A stretch of DNA of 64,000 nt from Anaerolineaceae bacterium UBA5211 (lineage in GTDB: Bacteria; Chloroflexota; Anaerolineae; Anaerolineales; Anaerolineaceae), in NCBI GenBank assembly GCA_002412595.1, contig DHVJ01000015.1, positions 104,776-168,775 on the forward strand, read 5' to 3'. Shown piece by piece: positions 25,985 to 34,805 of the stretch. A program made the position numbers and the translations under genes. How positions within the stretch are numbered: position 1 is the first letter of the stretch; every line of letters starts with the position of its first letter. A model generated the notes under the pieces. The model worked only from the letters and a program-made list of their open reading frames with translations. It was not told where the DNA came from and ran no database searches.

Positions 25985-27067
25985 TTACCAATCGAAATCG
26001 TCAATGTTGTCGGCGTTATAAATGAACGGCAAGCCAAGCAGCACATTCAGACCCAGATCGGGATCATCTTCAATGGTGTAGTCGCCCAGTTTGCCAGCCG
26101 AGAAAGTATCGCCGACTGCGCCAGTGATCTCACCGGTTGCCAAAGCGTGCATGGCATAAACCGAGAGATAACCCAGATCACCGGGATTCCACAGCGCGAA
26201 TTCAGGGGAAGCGCCATTCTTGACATATTCACGCATCTGGTTGGGGGTGCCCAAACCGGTCACGAAAACCTGACCGATCAATCCGGCATCCGTCACAGCG
26301 CGAGCGGTAGCCGCAACACCCACAGTGGTCGGTGAAATAATGACTTTCAGGTCAGGATACTTTGTGAAAAGTGCCTGAGCTTCGTTGTAACTCTTGGTGT
26401 CGTCATCATCCCCATAAACAACCTCGACCAGTTCCAGGTTGGCGTATTCGTCTTTGGTCAGTTCTTCTTTCATGACTTCGATCCAGGTATTCTGGTTGGG
26501 GGCGGTGGAGGTGGCGCTCAGGACAGCAATTTGTCCGCCAGCCTCACCGGCCAGTTCGGAAGCCATCTGAATTTGGATGGCGCCGATATCCTGGGCTACA
26601 GCCTGATTGACATGGAAGTTGCGGCCATCAGGAGCGATGGCGGAGTCGAAGGTGACTACCGGGATGCCGGCTTCCATGGCGGCTTTGCCTGTGGGAACCA
26701 ATGCGTCGGAATCATCCGCGGAGATAGCCAGACCGCATACGTTCTGGGCAATCAGGGAATTCAGCAGCGTGATTTGTTCGGTGGCATCAGCGGTTGCCGG
26801 ACCCTGATACAAAACCGTGATACCCAATTCGCCGGCAGCTTCCTGCGCGCCCGTATCTGCGGTGTCAAAATACGGGTTGCCCAAGTTTTTGGGAACCAGC
26901 ACATAGTCGCTGCAGGTCGAGGCGGCTTCTTCCATAGGAGCAGCTTCTTCCATGGCGGCGGATTCTTCAGCAGCAGGTGCTTCGGTGGCTGCGCTTGAGC
27001 AGGCGCTCAATGCCATGCCAAAGACCAACAACGCTGCAACGGTCAAAAATAAATAGTTACGTTTCAT
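25985..27067 (-). CDS. Sugar ABC transporter substrate-binding lipoprotein (rhamnose/AI-2-type)
   Basis: The 360-residue protein is a periplasmic-binding-protein type 1 sugar receptor. It has a lipoprotein signal (hydrophobic stretch, then ALSAC with the acylated cysteine) followed by an Ala/Glu-rich linker (EAPAAEESAAMEEAA) and motifs such as YVLVPKNLGNPYFD, GLAISADD and VVTFDSAI, typical of RhaS/LsrB-type binding proteins. The ATG at 27067 is chosen: GAAGGAGA precedes it and the lipoprotein signal starts there. The 146-nt gap upstream contains another strong AAAGGAGGTG site without a usable frame. Neighbouring rhaB-rhaM points to L-rhamnose. Confidence 0.87.
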   Translation of the reverse strand: MKRNYLFLTVAALLVFGMALSACSSAATEAPAAEESAAMEEAAPMEEAASTCSDYVLVPKNLGNPYFDTADTGAQEAAGELGITVLYQGPATADATEQITLLNSLIAQNVCGLAISADDSDALVPTGKAAMEAGIPVVTFDSAIAPDGRNFHVNQAVAQDIGAIQIQMASELAGEAGGQIAVLSATSTAPNQNTWIEVMKEELTKDEYANLELVEVVYGDDDDTKSYNEAQALFTKYPDLKVIISPTTVGVAATARAVTDAGLIGQVFVTGLGTPNQMREYVKNGASPEFALWNPGDLGYLSVYAMHALATGEITGAVGDTFSAGKLGDYTIEDDPDLGLNVLLGLPFIYNADNIDDFDW

Positions 27068-27213
27068 TTTATTAATCTCCTTCTTACTTTGAATTAATTT
27101 AACGGTTTGTTGCGAAAAAATCGATCTGGACCTTACAAATAATTTCGCACCTCCTTTCAAAATTCAATGATGATTTCTCAATTTTCAGAAAATCTAAAAT
27201 CTCCTGATACTGT

Positions 27214-28341
27214 TTAAACTGATGCAATCACAGCCGCGCGCGACCAGAAGAAAAAGGCAAAAAAGGCCGCGAAAACCAGAACGACCGCCACAATGGCCAG
27301 AATGGATTTCCAGCGGATGCGGTCCTTGCGGATAGACGAAATCTGGCTGACAAAGTGCGGCAGCAGGATGGAAATAATCAACAGAAGCCCAACCACCATG
27401 CTCTGCACCTGGCTTTGAATATTCATCAAGCCCATACCGAATTTCAACAGACCGATCAACAGCAGGGAGAGCGCTGCGCCGTACATGGTGCCCTTGCCAC
27501 CGTTGATATCCAACCCGCCCAACACTGCCGCGGTGATAACTGAGAGTTCTAGTCCGGTGCCATTGTCGGGGCGAGTGCTGCCAAAACGCGCCGCTAAAAT
27601 CAGGCCGGCCAGCGCCGAGATAAACCCGGATAACACATATATCCGGAATTTAATCTTTGAAACCGGCACACCGGAATAGATAGCCGCGTTTTCATTATTG
27701 CCAATCGCGTACAGATAGCGCCCAAAGGTGGTTTTATGCAAAACCAGACCGAAGAGGATGGCCAAAACCGCAAACAAGGCTACCGAAAACGGCACCAGTG
27801 TGCCAAACACCTTGCCCTGACCAAAATAAGTGAACTCGGGCGGGTAGTTGCGGGCGGCCTGGTCGCCCAGGAAGCCGTAAGCTAAGCCGCGGAAAAAAGC
27901 ATAAGTGCCCAGGGTGACCACCAACGCGGGCAATTTGACACGTCCCACCAGGTACCCGTTCAGCACGCCCCCTAAAGTACCCAGCAGCAGCCCCGCCAAC
28001 GCCGCCACCCAAATATTCACACCCATATTGTGCAGCAGCCCCATGAAGGAGGCGCTCATGCCCATATTGGATGCCACAGATAAGTCAATGTTGCCGGTAA
28101 CGATGATGAACACCATGGGCAGCATCATCAATCCGATCTCCATGAAATCTGAAGAAGTACGCGACAGGTTATTGGCATTCAGGAAGTAGGGCGAAAGGTT
28201 GGTATTAACCAGCACCACTGCGATGATCAGCCCCACCAGCATCCATTCCCAATGTTTGAACAGCGTTGAAAGGGAATAATGTTCTGCCTTTTCGGCGATC
28301 AACGTTTCAGGTTTTAATTCTTGAGAATTTTCTGCTTTCAT
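27214..28341 (-). CDS. Sugar ABC transporter permease (second permease)
   Basis: This 375-residue inner-membrane permease of the ribose/rhamnose family (BPD_transp_2) has about ten hydrophobic spans and the family segments IVTGNIDLSVASNMGMSA, GVLNGYLVGRVKLPALVVTLGTY and AAVLGGLDINGGKGTMYGA. It is longer than usual at the N terminus (about 35 extra polar residues) and has an extra C-terminal hydrophobic stretch. It overlaps the upstream permease by 4 nt (ATGA), so the two likely form a heterodimeric channel. Confidence 0.88.
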   Translation of the reverse strand: MKAENSQELKPETLIAEKAEHYSLSTLFKHWEWMLVGLIIAVVLVNTNLSPYFLNANNLSRTSSDFMEIGLMMLPMVFIIVTGNIDLSVASNMGMSASFMGLLHNMGVNIWVAALAGLLLGTLGGVLNGYLVGRVKLPALVVTLGTYAFFRGLAYGFLGDQAARNYPPEFTYFGQGKVFGTLVPFSVALFAVLAILFGLVLHKTTFGRYLYAIGNNENAAIYSGVPVSKIKFRIYVLSGFISALAGLILAARFGSTRPDNGTGLELSVITAAVLGGLDINGGKGTMYGAALSLLLIGLLKFGMGLMNIQSQVQSMVVGLLLIISILLPHFVSQISSIRKDRIRWKSILAIVAVVLVFAAFFAFFFWSRAAVIASV

Positions 28342-29360
28342 TTCTTAATTTTCTCCACACGTTCCAAAATGTACTTATCGCTGATGACTGCAATCAGAAT
28401 GAGCAGCCCTTGCGCAGCCATCTGCCAGAAGGCAGAAATACGCACCAGGGTAAGCGAATTCTGGATAATTCCCAACAATAACGCACCCAACAGCACGCCC
28501 GGCACAGTGCCCGCGCCGCCGCTGGTGCTCACTCCGCCGATGACAGAAGCAGTGACCGTTTGCAGTTCAAAACCCAGGGCAGTGTTGGTTTGCGCGGATT
28601 CAAAACGCGAAGCCCATAACACGGCTGCGAAACCGGAAAGCAGTCCGCTCAACATGTACACCAGTAATTTGACGCGGTGAGTACGGATACCGGCAAACTG
28701 AGCCGCATCCGGGTTGCTGCCAACTGCGTAGATATCGCGGCCGGTGCGCGTGTATTTCAGGAAAAAGTAAACCAGCACCGCGATGACCACCGCGAAAATC
28801 ACCAGGTTGGGCAGCCCCAAAGGAGTGCCCTTGGAGAGCAGCTTGAAATTGGCAGGCAGTTCAAACGAGTTGATCCAGGTGCCTTGGCTGTAATAGAAAA
28901 CCAGCCCGCGGAAGATGCTTTGCGAACCCAGTGTGGCGATAATGGGCGGCACATTTCCAAAGGTAATGACCAAACCATTAAACGAACCCAGCACCGTGCC
29001 CAGGGCCATACCCAACAGAACGGCCGAAAAAATGGGTGTGCCGGGGTACTGCTTCAAGATGAAAGCCACCATCATAGCCACCAGGCCGATGATGGAGCTG
29101 ACCGACAGATCAATGCCGTGTGTGATCAACACCATGGTTTGCGCCAGCGAGACAATCACCAGGATGGAAATATTCATGAGAATATCCATGAAATTATCCG
29201 CAGTCAGAAAAGCGGGCGCCCGCAGGGAAACCAACACCACCAGGATCAGGATGATCAGCGAAATGCCGGCTTCACGCACGCGCAATAAATTCATCCAAAA
29301 ACCAGTTTTTTTCGTCGTTGCTTTCTTGTGTGCTTCACCAGCAGTATTTTGGATGTTCAT
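28338..29360 (-). CDS. Sugar ABC transporter permease (first permease)
   Basis: This 340-residue permease shows the same family marks: VLITHGIDLSVSSIIGLVAM, NGLVITFGNVPPIIATLGSQ, ASVIGGVSTSGGAGTVPG. I use the ATG at 29360, which overlaps the ATPase stop by 4 nt (ATGA) and has GGGAG 6 nt upstream, rather than the TTG two codons earlier. It pairs with the downstream permease gene. Confidence 0.88.
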   Translation of the reverse strand: MNIQNTAGEAHKKATTKKTGFWMNLLRVREAGISLIILILVVLVSLRAPAFLTADNFMDILMNISILVIVSLAQTMVLITHGIDLSVSSIIGLVAMMVAFILKQYPGTPIFSAVLLGMALGTVLGSFNGLVITFGNVPPIIATLGSQSIFRGLVFYYSQGTWINSFELPANFKLLSKGTPLGLPNLVIFAVVIAVLVYFFLKYTRTGRDIYAVGSNPDAAQFAGIRTHRVKLLVYMLSGLLSGFAAVLWASRFESAQTNTALGFELQTVTASVIGGVSTSGGAGTVPGVLLGALLLGIIQNSLTLVRISAFWQMAAQGLLILIAVISDKYILERVEKIKK

Positions 29361-30865
29361 TGGCAACTCCCTGCACGGACGTCTTGTGTCGCGGCGGTGA
29401 TAATATTTTCCTGGGTAGCTTCATTGCGGTAAAAATGGCCGGTCACATGCCCCTCACGCATGACCAGCACGCGGTCACTCATGCCCAAAATCTCAGGCAA
29501 TTCGGAAGAGATCATCAGGATAGCCATGCCCTGGGCAGCCAGCTTGCTCATCAGCGCATGCACGGCCGCCTTGGTGCCCACATCGATGCCGCGCGTCGGT
29601 TCATCCAGGATTAAAATGCGCGGGTTGGTGGACAGCCATTTCGCCAGCACCACCTTCTGCTGGTTGCCGCCCGATAATTCGCGAGCAAGCTGCTGGACGT
29701 GGTTAGCGCGTACTTCCATCTGGCGGGCTGCCTCAAAACTGGCCTTGCGTTCTTTTTTGCCCTGCAGCCAGCCGTGGTTGGCATACCGGTTCAATGTTGG
29801 CAGGCTGATATTGGATGTAATTTGCATGGGCGTTATCAGTCCGTGGTGCTGGCGGTCCTCCGGGACGTATGCCAGACCCAGTTTGATAGCCTGTTGAGGA
29901 GAAGTGATGGTTACGGCTTCGTCAGCCAAAATAATACTGCCGCTGGTAGCCGGTTCCACGCCAAAGATCGCGCGGGCTACATTGGTACGGCCGGCACCCA
30001 CCAGGCCTGCCATGCCCAGAATTTCACCGCAGCGCAATTCAAAATTGATATCCTCAAAAACACCTTCGCGGCAAAGATGTTCCACCTTCAGTACAACTTC
30101 GCCCGCGCAGACATCCAATTTGGGAAACTGGTTGGAAATGGTGCGCCCAACCATCATGCGGATCAAATCATCACGGGTCACATCTTTCAACATACAGGAA
30201 TCCACCCAAAAACCGTCCCGCAGCACGGTGACGCGATCCGCTAATTCAAATAATTCCTCGAGCCGGTGGGAAATAAAGATAATGGCCGTGCCTTTGTCGC
30301 GCAGGCTGCGCACCAGATGGAACAAATCCGCGACTTCATTCAAAGTCAATGAAGAAGTGGGTTCATCCATGATCAGGATGCGCGCGTTGATAGAAAATGC
30401 CCGGGCAATTTCCACAATCTGCTGCTGCGCTATGCTCAGGTTGCGCGCTTTTTGGCGCAGATCCAATTGGACACCCAACGAATCCAACAATTTTCCAGCT
30501 TCAGCATACAGTTTGCGCCAATCAATGCGTCCGCCGGTTGTGATCGGATGCCGCCCAACGAAGATGTTTTCCGCTACATCCAGGTCAGGGAACAAACTCA
30601 ATTCCTGGTAAATAGCGGCAATCCCTGCCTGGCGGGATTCGCGCGTGTCGGAAAATTGTACGGGCTGGCCGTCCAACAGGATCTCCCCGTTGTCTGGTTG
30701 GTGAAATCCGGTGATCACTTTCACCATGGTTGACTTTCCGGCCCCATTTTCCCCCAATAATGCGTGAACCTCCCCCGGCCGCAATGTGAAGGAAACATTG
30801 TGTAAAACTTCCACGCCTGAAAAACTTTTAGAGATGTCTTTTAATTCGAGAATGTATTCGCTCAT
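29357..30865 (-). CDS. Sugar ABC transporter ATP-binding protein (double ABC cassette)
   Basis: The 502-residue protein contains two ABC cassettes, as in RbsA/XylG/RhaT-type importers. The first has Walker A GENGAGKST, Walker B ILIMDEPTS and a signature LSIAQQQIVEIARA; the second has the usual degenerate Walker A (GLVGAGRTNVARA), signature LSGGNQQKVVLAKWL and Walker B ILILDEPTRG. It is the first gene of the importer operon. The ATG at 30865 has only a weak AGGTGG site about 10 nt upstream and is preceded by a very long leader. The four-gene importer ends at the substrate-binding protein gene. Confidence 0.9.
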   Translation of the reverse strand: MSEYILELKDISKSFSGVEVLHNVSFTLRPGEVHALLGENGAGKSTMVKVITGFHQPDNGEILLDGQPVQFSDTRESRQAGIAAIYQELSLFPDLDVAENIFVGRHPITTGGRIDWRKLYAEAGKLLDSLGVQLDLRQKARNLSIAQQQIVEIARAFSINARILIMDEPTSSLTLNEVADLFHLVRSLRDKGTAIIFISHRLEELFELADRVTVLRDGFWVDSCMLKDVTRDDLIRMMVGRTISNQFPKLDVCAGEVVLKVEHLCREGVFEDINFELRCGEILGMAGLVGAGRTNVARAIFGVEPATSGSIILADEAVTITSPQQAIKLGLAYVPEDRQHHGLITPMQITSNISLPTLNRYANHGWLQGKKERKASFEAARQMEVRANHVQQLARELSGGNQQKVVLAKWLSTNPRILILDEPTRGIDVGTKAAVHALMSKLAAQGMAILMISSELPEILGMSDRVLVMREGHVTGHFYRNEATQENIITAATQDVRAGSCQ

Positions 30866-31324
30866 TGGTTGAAGACCACCTGTTCTTTACAACTGGTAGA
30901 TTGACTTCCCGCCTTTGTCCGTTCACCACCCTGTTGATTCTGGAGTTTCTTCAGCCTGGTCATACCAAACCCATCTGCTGGATTTCCCCAATTTCTGCGC
31001 ACGCGGAAGAGCATCCCGCGCGGACAAATCTGGCAGAGATCCATTTAATGAATGAGTACCGCTTATGCCTGGCCTTGAATCTCGCGTTATGCACTTTCAT
31101 TCAGCAACCTCATATAATGCTCCGTTCATTAATAATTTCCAGAAATTGAAGTTTTAGTATTCCCGAGTTGTTAATTCAATTTCTTTGTTTTTATCTACAT
31201 CAGAGAATGTAGTAAGGTTCTGCCTAAAGGGTTAAACTGAATTTACCCATAACCGGTACAATTTCACATTCGGTATGCTAAAACACCCACAAATTTGCTA
31301 TTTCACCGACCTGAATAGTTGTTA

Positions 31325-31341
31325 ACTTGTGTACCTGTATA
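31325..31341 (-). promoter_or_regulatory. Candidate GntR operator at the importer promoter
   Basis: On the minus strand this reads ACAGGTACACAAGT (core ACAGGTACA), closely matching the sites at 32547-32565 and 43456-43480. It lies at about +10 to +25 of the predicted importer transcript, a repressing position. Confidence 0.5.
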
Positions 31342-31356
31342 TACTGCCTAGCGAAC

Positions 31357-31385
31357 ATATTAACACAAGCCTAAATAAATGTCAA
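31357..31385 (-). promoter_or_regulatory. Promoter of the sugar importer operon
   Basis: TTGACA (31385-31380), a 17-nt spacer and TAATAT (31362-31357) on the minus strand. Predicted start near 31350, about 485 nt before the ATPase ATG. Confidence 0.55.
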
Positions 31386-31580
31386 TCATCTTTAGCTTAA
31401 AACTGGCGGTAGGGCAATTTCGTCATTTTTCACCTGAAAAAATACCCGCTTACCAAAATGTCTTTACCACCCACCGTTGACTTCATATTCAACGTTTAAC
31501 TTGATGCCTTTTGCCGGTTCCTATGCATAGATTGCCCTAAAAAACGGATGGATTCCTGCATGCTTCTATAGATTAAATTA

Positions 31581-31610
31581 AAAACGTCAAATCCGGCATG
31601 GAAATTGACG
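31581..31610 (-). terminator. Terminator of the gntR gene
   Basis: On the minus strand CGTCAA and TTGACG (6 bp, extendable) enclose a 14-nt loop and are followed by TTTTTAATTT, about 50 nt after the gntR stop. Confidence 0.65.
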
Positions 31611-31661
31611 CTCTTTTATTCCACTCATTTTTTACAATCTCTTCTCAACAAATAAGGTTCA

Positions 31662-32423
31662 TCAGCGGCTGGTCAGACGAACATAAAAATCATAGCGATC
31701 GCCGCGCCAGACCGAGGTCAGATACTCAAAGGGATGATTGTTTACATCATAAGTGATGCGCGAAATTTCAAAGATAGGGTCGCAATCGGAGATCGATAGC
31801 AGCTCAGCTTCTTCGCTGGTGGCTGTACGCGTACGGATGGTTTGTTCCGCGTCACGCGGCTGGATGTGATAAATATTTTGCCAAATGTTGAAAAATGACT
31901 GGGTTAAATCCAGCTTGATCAAGTCCGGCATCAGATCCACCGGAAAATAAGCGCGCTGCAGGCTGATCGGCTCTTCATTTGCCAACCGCCGTCGGTACAC
32001 TTCCCACACTTTTTCATCCTCAGCCAGTTTAAGGCTGGAGCGGATGTGGCTGCGCGGGGAGACTTTGGTAATGCTGAAGACTTCCGTGCGCGGTTCCCAA
32101 CCGCGGTTCTTCAAATCTTCGGTGGTGGAGCACAGGTAAGACAAATCCAATTCCACCCGACGGCGGCGCACAAATGCACCGCGGCCTTTTTCACGGTAGA
32201 TCAATCCCTCGCGCTCCAGCAAATCCAGCGCATGGCGGATGGTACCGCGGTTAACCGAAAATAATTCACATAATTCAGCTTCGGAAGGAAGTTGAATTTC
32301 TTCGTGGCTTTCCTTATCCTCAATATCATCAATAGATTCGCGCAGCACCTGTACAATTTGATAATAATACGGGATGGGGAGATCTTTATTGATCCTTCGG
32401 GGTGTAATAAAATTTTCAGCCAT
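31662..32423 (-). CDS. GntR-family regulator with UTRA domain, probable rhamnose-locus repressor
   Basis: This 253-residue regulator has an N-terminal winged HTH (LPSEAELCELFSVNRGTIRHALDLLEREGLIYREKGRGAFV, residues about 45-86) and a C-terminal UTRA ligand domain (EEPISLQRAYFPVDLMPDL). HutC-type members bind GT-N-TA-N-AC palindromes; such sites lie just downstream of its own promoter and at three other promoters in the locus. It should release DNA on binding rhamnose, rhamnulose or a phosphorylated product. It is divergent from the aldolase-led operon. Confidence 0.88.
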   Translation of the reverse strand: MAENFITPRRINKDLPIPYYYQIVQVLRESIDDIEDKESHEEIQLPSEAELCELFSVNRGTIRHALDLLEREGLIYREKGRGAFVRRRRVELDLSYLCSTTEDLKNRGWEPRTEVFSITKVSPRSHIRSSLKLAEDEKVWEVYRRRLANEEPISLQRAYFPVDLMPDLIKLDLTQSFFNIWQNIYHIQPRDAEQTIRTRTATSEEAELLSISDCDPIFEISRITYDVNNHPFEYLTSVWRGDRYDFYVRLTSR

Positions 32424-32443
32424 AGGTCCTTCTACTTGTTCGC

Positions 32444-32456
32444 ATGTTCAAACAGG
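32444..32456. promoter_or_regulatory. Candidate GntR operator at its own promoter
   Basis: ATGTTCAAACAGG resembles TTGTCTAAACAGG of the divergent operon (10 of 13 positions) and begins a few bases after the predicted gntR transcript start, consistent with autorepression. Confidence 0.45.
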
Positions 32457-32465
32457 ATATGCCAG

Positions 32466-32495
32466 ATTGTACTTTATTTTCACTTTGTATGTCAA
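32466..32495 (-). promoter_or_regulatory. Promoter of the gntR gene
   Basis: On the minus strand TTGACA (32495-32490), 18-nt spacer, TACAAT (32471-32466); predicted start near 32459, a ~36-nt leader. Confidence 0.65.
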
Positions 32496-32508
32496 ACGAG
32501 TGCCTTTC

Positions 32509-32537
32509 TTGACGCTCTAAAAAAAGTATGCTATAGT
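32509..32537 (+). promoter_or_regulatory. Promoter of the aldolase-led operon
   Basis: TTGACG (32509-32514), 17-nt spacer, TATAGT (32532-32537). Predicted start near 32544, about 110 nt before the first ATG. Confidence 0.6.
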
Positions 32538-32546
32538 TACTTGTCC

Positions 32547-32565
32547 ACTTGTCTAAACAGGTATA
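32547..32565. promoter_or_regulatory. Candidate GntR operator of the aldolase-led operon
   Basis: ACTTGTCTAAACAGGTATA contains the HutC-type core GTCTAAAC and the shared ACAGGTATA. It starts about 3 nt after the predicted transcript start, an ideal repressor site. Confidence 0.55.
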
Positions 32566-32654
32566 TATGATTTAGCAAGGGATTTTGTGTGCGTATCCGG
32601 TAGTCTCTCAATCCGGGTAAAACAGAAATTTATAGCATTAAGTTAAGGAGTGGT

Positions 32655-33413
32655 ATGGACGAAAATTTAGCAATGCTGATCGAACTTTCTCACCAGTTGG
32701 CGGATCCGGCTTTTAATCTGGCTATTCTGGGAGAAGGCAACACCAGCACCCGCTGCGACCAGGAAACATTCTGGGTTAAAGCTTCCGGCAGCCAATTGGC
32801 CACCATTGACAGCCACGGCTTCAGCCGGGTGAACGGCCGCGCTGTGCTGGATTTACTCGATAACCAACAATTAAGCGATGCTGAAATTGAAACCGGCCTG
32901 AAATCCGCCCTGGCGGACAAGAGCATGAAAAAACCTTCCGTGGAAACATTCCTGCATGCCATCTGCCTGTTTGAAATTGGCGTAGATTGGGTTGCCCATA
33001 CCCACCCCATCTCGGCCATGTCCATCCTGTGCAGCACAGCCGGCGCTGATCCCTTCAAGCAGCATATTTTTCCGGATGAAATCGTGGTTTGCGGGCAAGC
33101 CCCCGTGGTCATTCCCTACATAGACCCCGGTCTGCCGCTGGCGCGCTATATCCGCAATGAACTTAAGCGCTATTTGGATGCCCATGGCGAACCGCCCAAG
33201 CTGATGCTGATGGAAAACCACGGTATTGTGGCTCTGGGGATGCAGCCCGCGGATGTGCTCAACATCTCGCTCATGGCCGATAAATGGTCGCGCACCATTT
33301 TAGGCACCTACACCATGGGCGGTCCCAAGTATTTAAGCCAGGAACAGGTCGAACGCATTGATACCCGCCCGGATGAGGCTTACCGACGACGCCTGCTCTC
33401 CTCTTTGAATTAA
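32655..33413 (+). CDS. Class II aldolase, probable rhamnulose-1-phosphate aldolase
   Basis: The 252-residue protein is a class II aldolase/adducin-fold enzyme: GEGNTSTRCDQETFWVKASG near the N terminus for phosphate binding, zinc ligands in VAHTHPISAM (HxH) and in MENHGIVALG. Sequence style is that of the aldolase half of the bifunctional RhaEW proteins rather than of E. coli RhaD. In this setting it most likely cleaves L-rhamnulose 1-phosphate to dihydroxyacetone phosphate and L-lactaldehyde. It heads a seven-gene operon (to 41536), with an AAGGAG ribosome site. Confidence 0.8.
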   Translation: MDENLAMLIELSHQLADPAFNLAILGEGNTSTRCDQETFWVKASGSQLATIDSHGFSRVNGRAVLDLLDNQQLSDAEIETGLKSALADKSMKKPSVETFLHAICLFEIGVDWVAHTHPISAMSILCSTAGADPFKQHIFPDEIVVCGQAPVVIPYIDPGLPLARYIRNELKRYLDAHGEPPKLMLMENHGIVALGMQPADVLNISLMADKWSRTILGTYTMGGPKYLSQEQVERIDTRPDEAYRRRLLSSLN

Positions 33414-33422
33414 AGGCAAAAT

Positions 33423-34805
33423 ATGAGCAGCTCTCCCAGGCAAAATACCAGCGACATTGAAACAGGCTTGGACAACTTCAGCGCGGTCACCCGTAAGAAC
33501 TGCCTGATCACGCTGTTGGGGATGGTGGACGCTGGTCTGATAAATCTGCCTGACCAACATGAAATCGGCAACCTGCATTGCCATACTTTTTATTCCTACA
33601 ACGGTTACGGCTTCTCCCCTTCCCACTTAGCCTGGCTGGGGCGCAAGTTGGGCGCTTCTTTCATGGGTATCGTCGATTTTGATGTATTGGATGGGGTTGA
33701 CGAGTTTTTGGATGCCTGTGCCATGCTGAATCTGCGCGGGTCGGCTGGATTGGAAACACGCGTTTTCATCCCGGAGTTCGCCGATCTGGAGATCAACTCG
33801 CCCGGCGAGCCGGGCATTGCTTATTTCATGGGCCTCGGTTTTACCAGCAGCCGCACGCCGCAACCGGCTGCCGGTCTGCTGCGCTTGATCCGCCGTCAAG
33901 GAGTTGAACGCAACCAGGAGATGCTCAAACGCATCAATGACTATCTCTACCCTCTAACATTGGATTACAACAACGATATCCTGCCGCTGACACCCAACCG
34001 CAATGCCACCGAACGCCATATGCTCGACCAGATCATTAACCAGGCGGCCCTCAAAATCAAGGACCCCTTGTCGTTTTGGAGCGAAAAGTTAGGTCTGCCC
34101 AGCGTGGAAGTGTCAGCGCTTATGGCGGACAGTGTCGCTTTTTCGGCGCTGGTGCGCAAGAAACTGATGAAACGCGGCGGTGTGGGCTATATAGCCCCTT
34201 CGCCGCAGTCCTTCCCCACTCTGGAAGAACTCAACCGCTTCATTCTGGCCTGCGGCGCGCTGCCCTGCTTTGCCTGGCTGGACGGCACTTCCGCCGGGGA
34301 AAGCGATCCGGAAGAACTGCTGGACTTCATGCTCGCCCAGGGTGCGGTCATGGTCAACATCATTCCGGAGCGCAACTGGAACCTGACCGACCCGCAAGAA
34401 AAAAACCGCAAGCTGGATAATCTCTACCGTTTCGCGGCCGCCGCGCAGGCGCGCGCGCTGCCCATCAATATTGGTACCGAGATGAACAGCTACGGCCAGC
34501 GCTGGATGGATGATTTTGGAGCCCGCGAGCTAAAGCCGCTGCGCACCGCCTTTATCGACGGCGCACACTTCATTTACGGGCACACGCAAATGCAGAGACT
34601 TTGGGGGTTAGGCTGGCAGAGCGCCTGGGCCGCGGCGCATTTTCCCGAACGCCCGGCCAGGAACGAGTTTTTCACGCAAATTGGCCGGCGGTTATCGCCG
34701 CAAGCCTGGCCGGAAATACTATCAGAATTAATTTCGGATCAATCGCATCCACAGGAAATCATAGATAAATTGGGCGAACTGAAGGAGAAAGTAAAGCATG
34801 GCTAA
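33423..34805 (+). CDS. PHP-domain metal-dependent hydrolase-like protein
   Basis: The 460-residue protein has a PHP signature near its N terminus, NLHCHTFYSYNGYGFSP (H52, H54), followed by GIVDFDVLDGV, GLETRVF with a likely metal-ligand glutamate, and a late GTEMNSYGQRWMDDF. PHP proteins hydrolyse phosphoesters with two or three metals (histidinol phosphatase, polymerase exonuclease). None of the standard rhamnose pathways needs such an enzyme. It lies 9 nt after the aldolase and overlaps the next gene by 8 nt, so it is a core part of the operon. A sugar-phosphate phosphatase or lactone hydrolase role is possible. Confidence 0.72.
   Translation: MSSSPRQNTSDIETGLDNFSAVTRKNCLITLLGMVDAGLINLPDQHEIGNLHCHTFYSYNGYGFSPSHLAWLGRKLGASFMGIVDFDVLDGVDEFLDACAMLNLRGSAGLETRVFIPEFADLEINSPGEPGIAYFMGLGFTSSRTPQPAAGLLRLIRRQGVERNQEMLKRINDYLYPLTLDYNNDILPLTPNRNATERHMLDQIINQAALKIKDPLSFWSEKLGLPSVEVSALMADSVAFSALVRKKLMKRGGVGYIAPSPQSFPTLEELNRFILACGALPCFAWLDGTSAGESDPEELLDFMLAQGAVMVNIIPERNWNLTDPQEKNRKLDNLYRFAAAAQARALPINIGTEMNSYGQRWMDDFGARELKPLRTAFIDGAHFIYGHTQMQRLWGLGWQSAWAAAHFPERPARNEFFTQIGRRLSPQAWPEILSELISDQSHPQEIIDKLGELKEKVKHG

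Larger units (their letters stand above)
30866..31661. other. Non-coding region: long importer leader and upstream sequence
   Basis: These 796 nt carry no convincing gene. The part nearest the ATPase (30866-31350) would be a ~485-nt transcript leader if the promoter at 31357-31385 is correct. The 60-residue minus-strand frame at 30862-31044 has no ribosome site or recognisable sequence. No known riboswitch was recognised. The left end of the gntR side contains the gntR terminator (31581-31610). Confidence 0.5.

Noticed and set aside
27120..27160. Upstream start for the substrate-binding lipoprotein with AAAGGAGGTG nearby
   Set aside because: Using it adds 31 residues before the lipoprotein signal, which would block export; the internal ATG with its own GAAGGAGA is a better start. 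The orphan ribosome site remains unexplained.
30862..31044. 60-codon minus-strand frame just before the importer ATPase
   Set aside because: No ribosome site, overlaps the ATPase start, composition unlike a protein; treated as leader.
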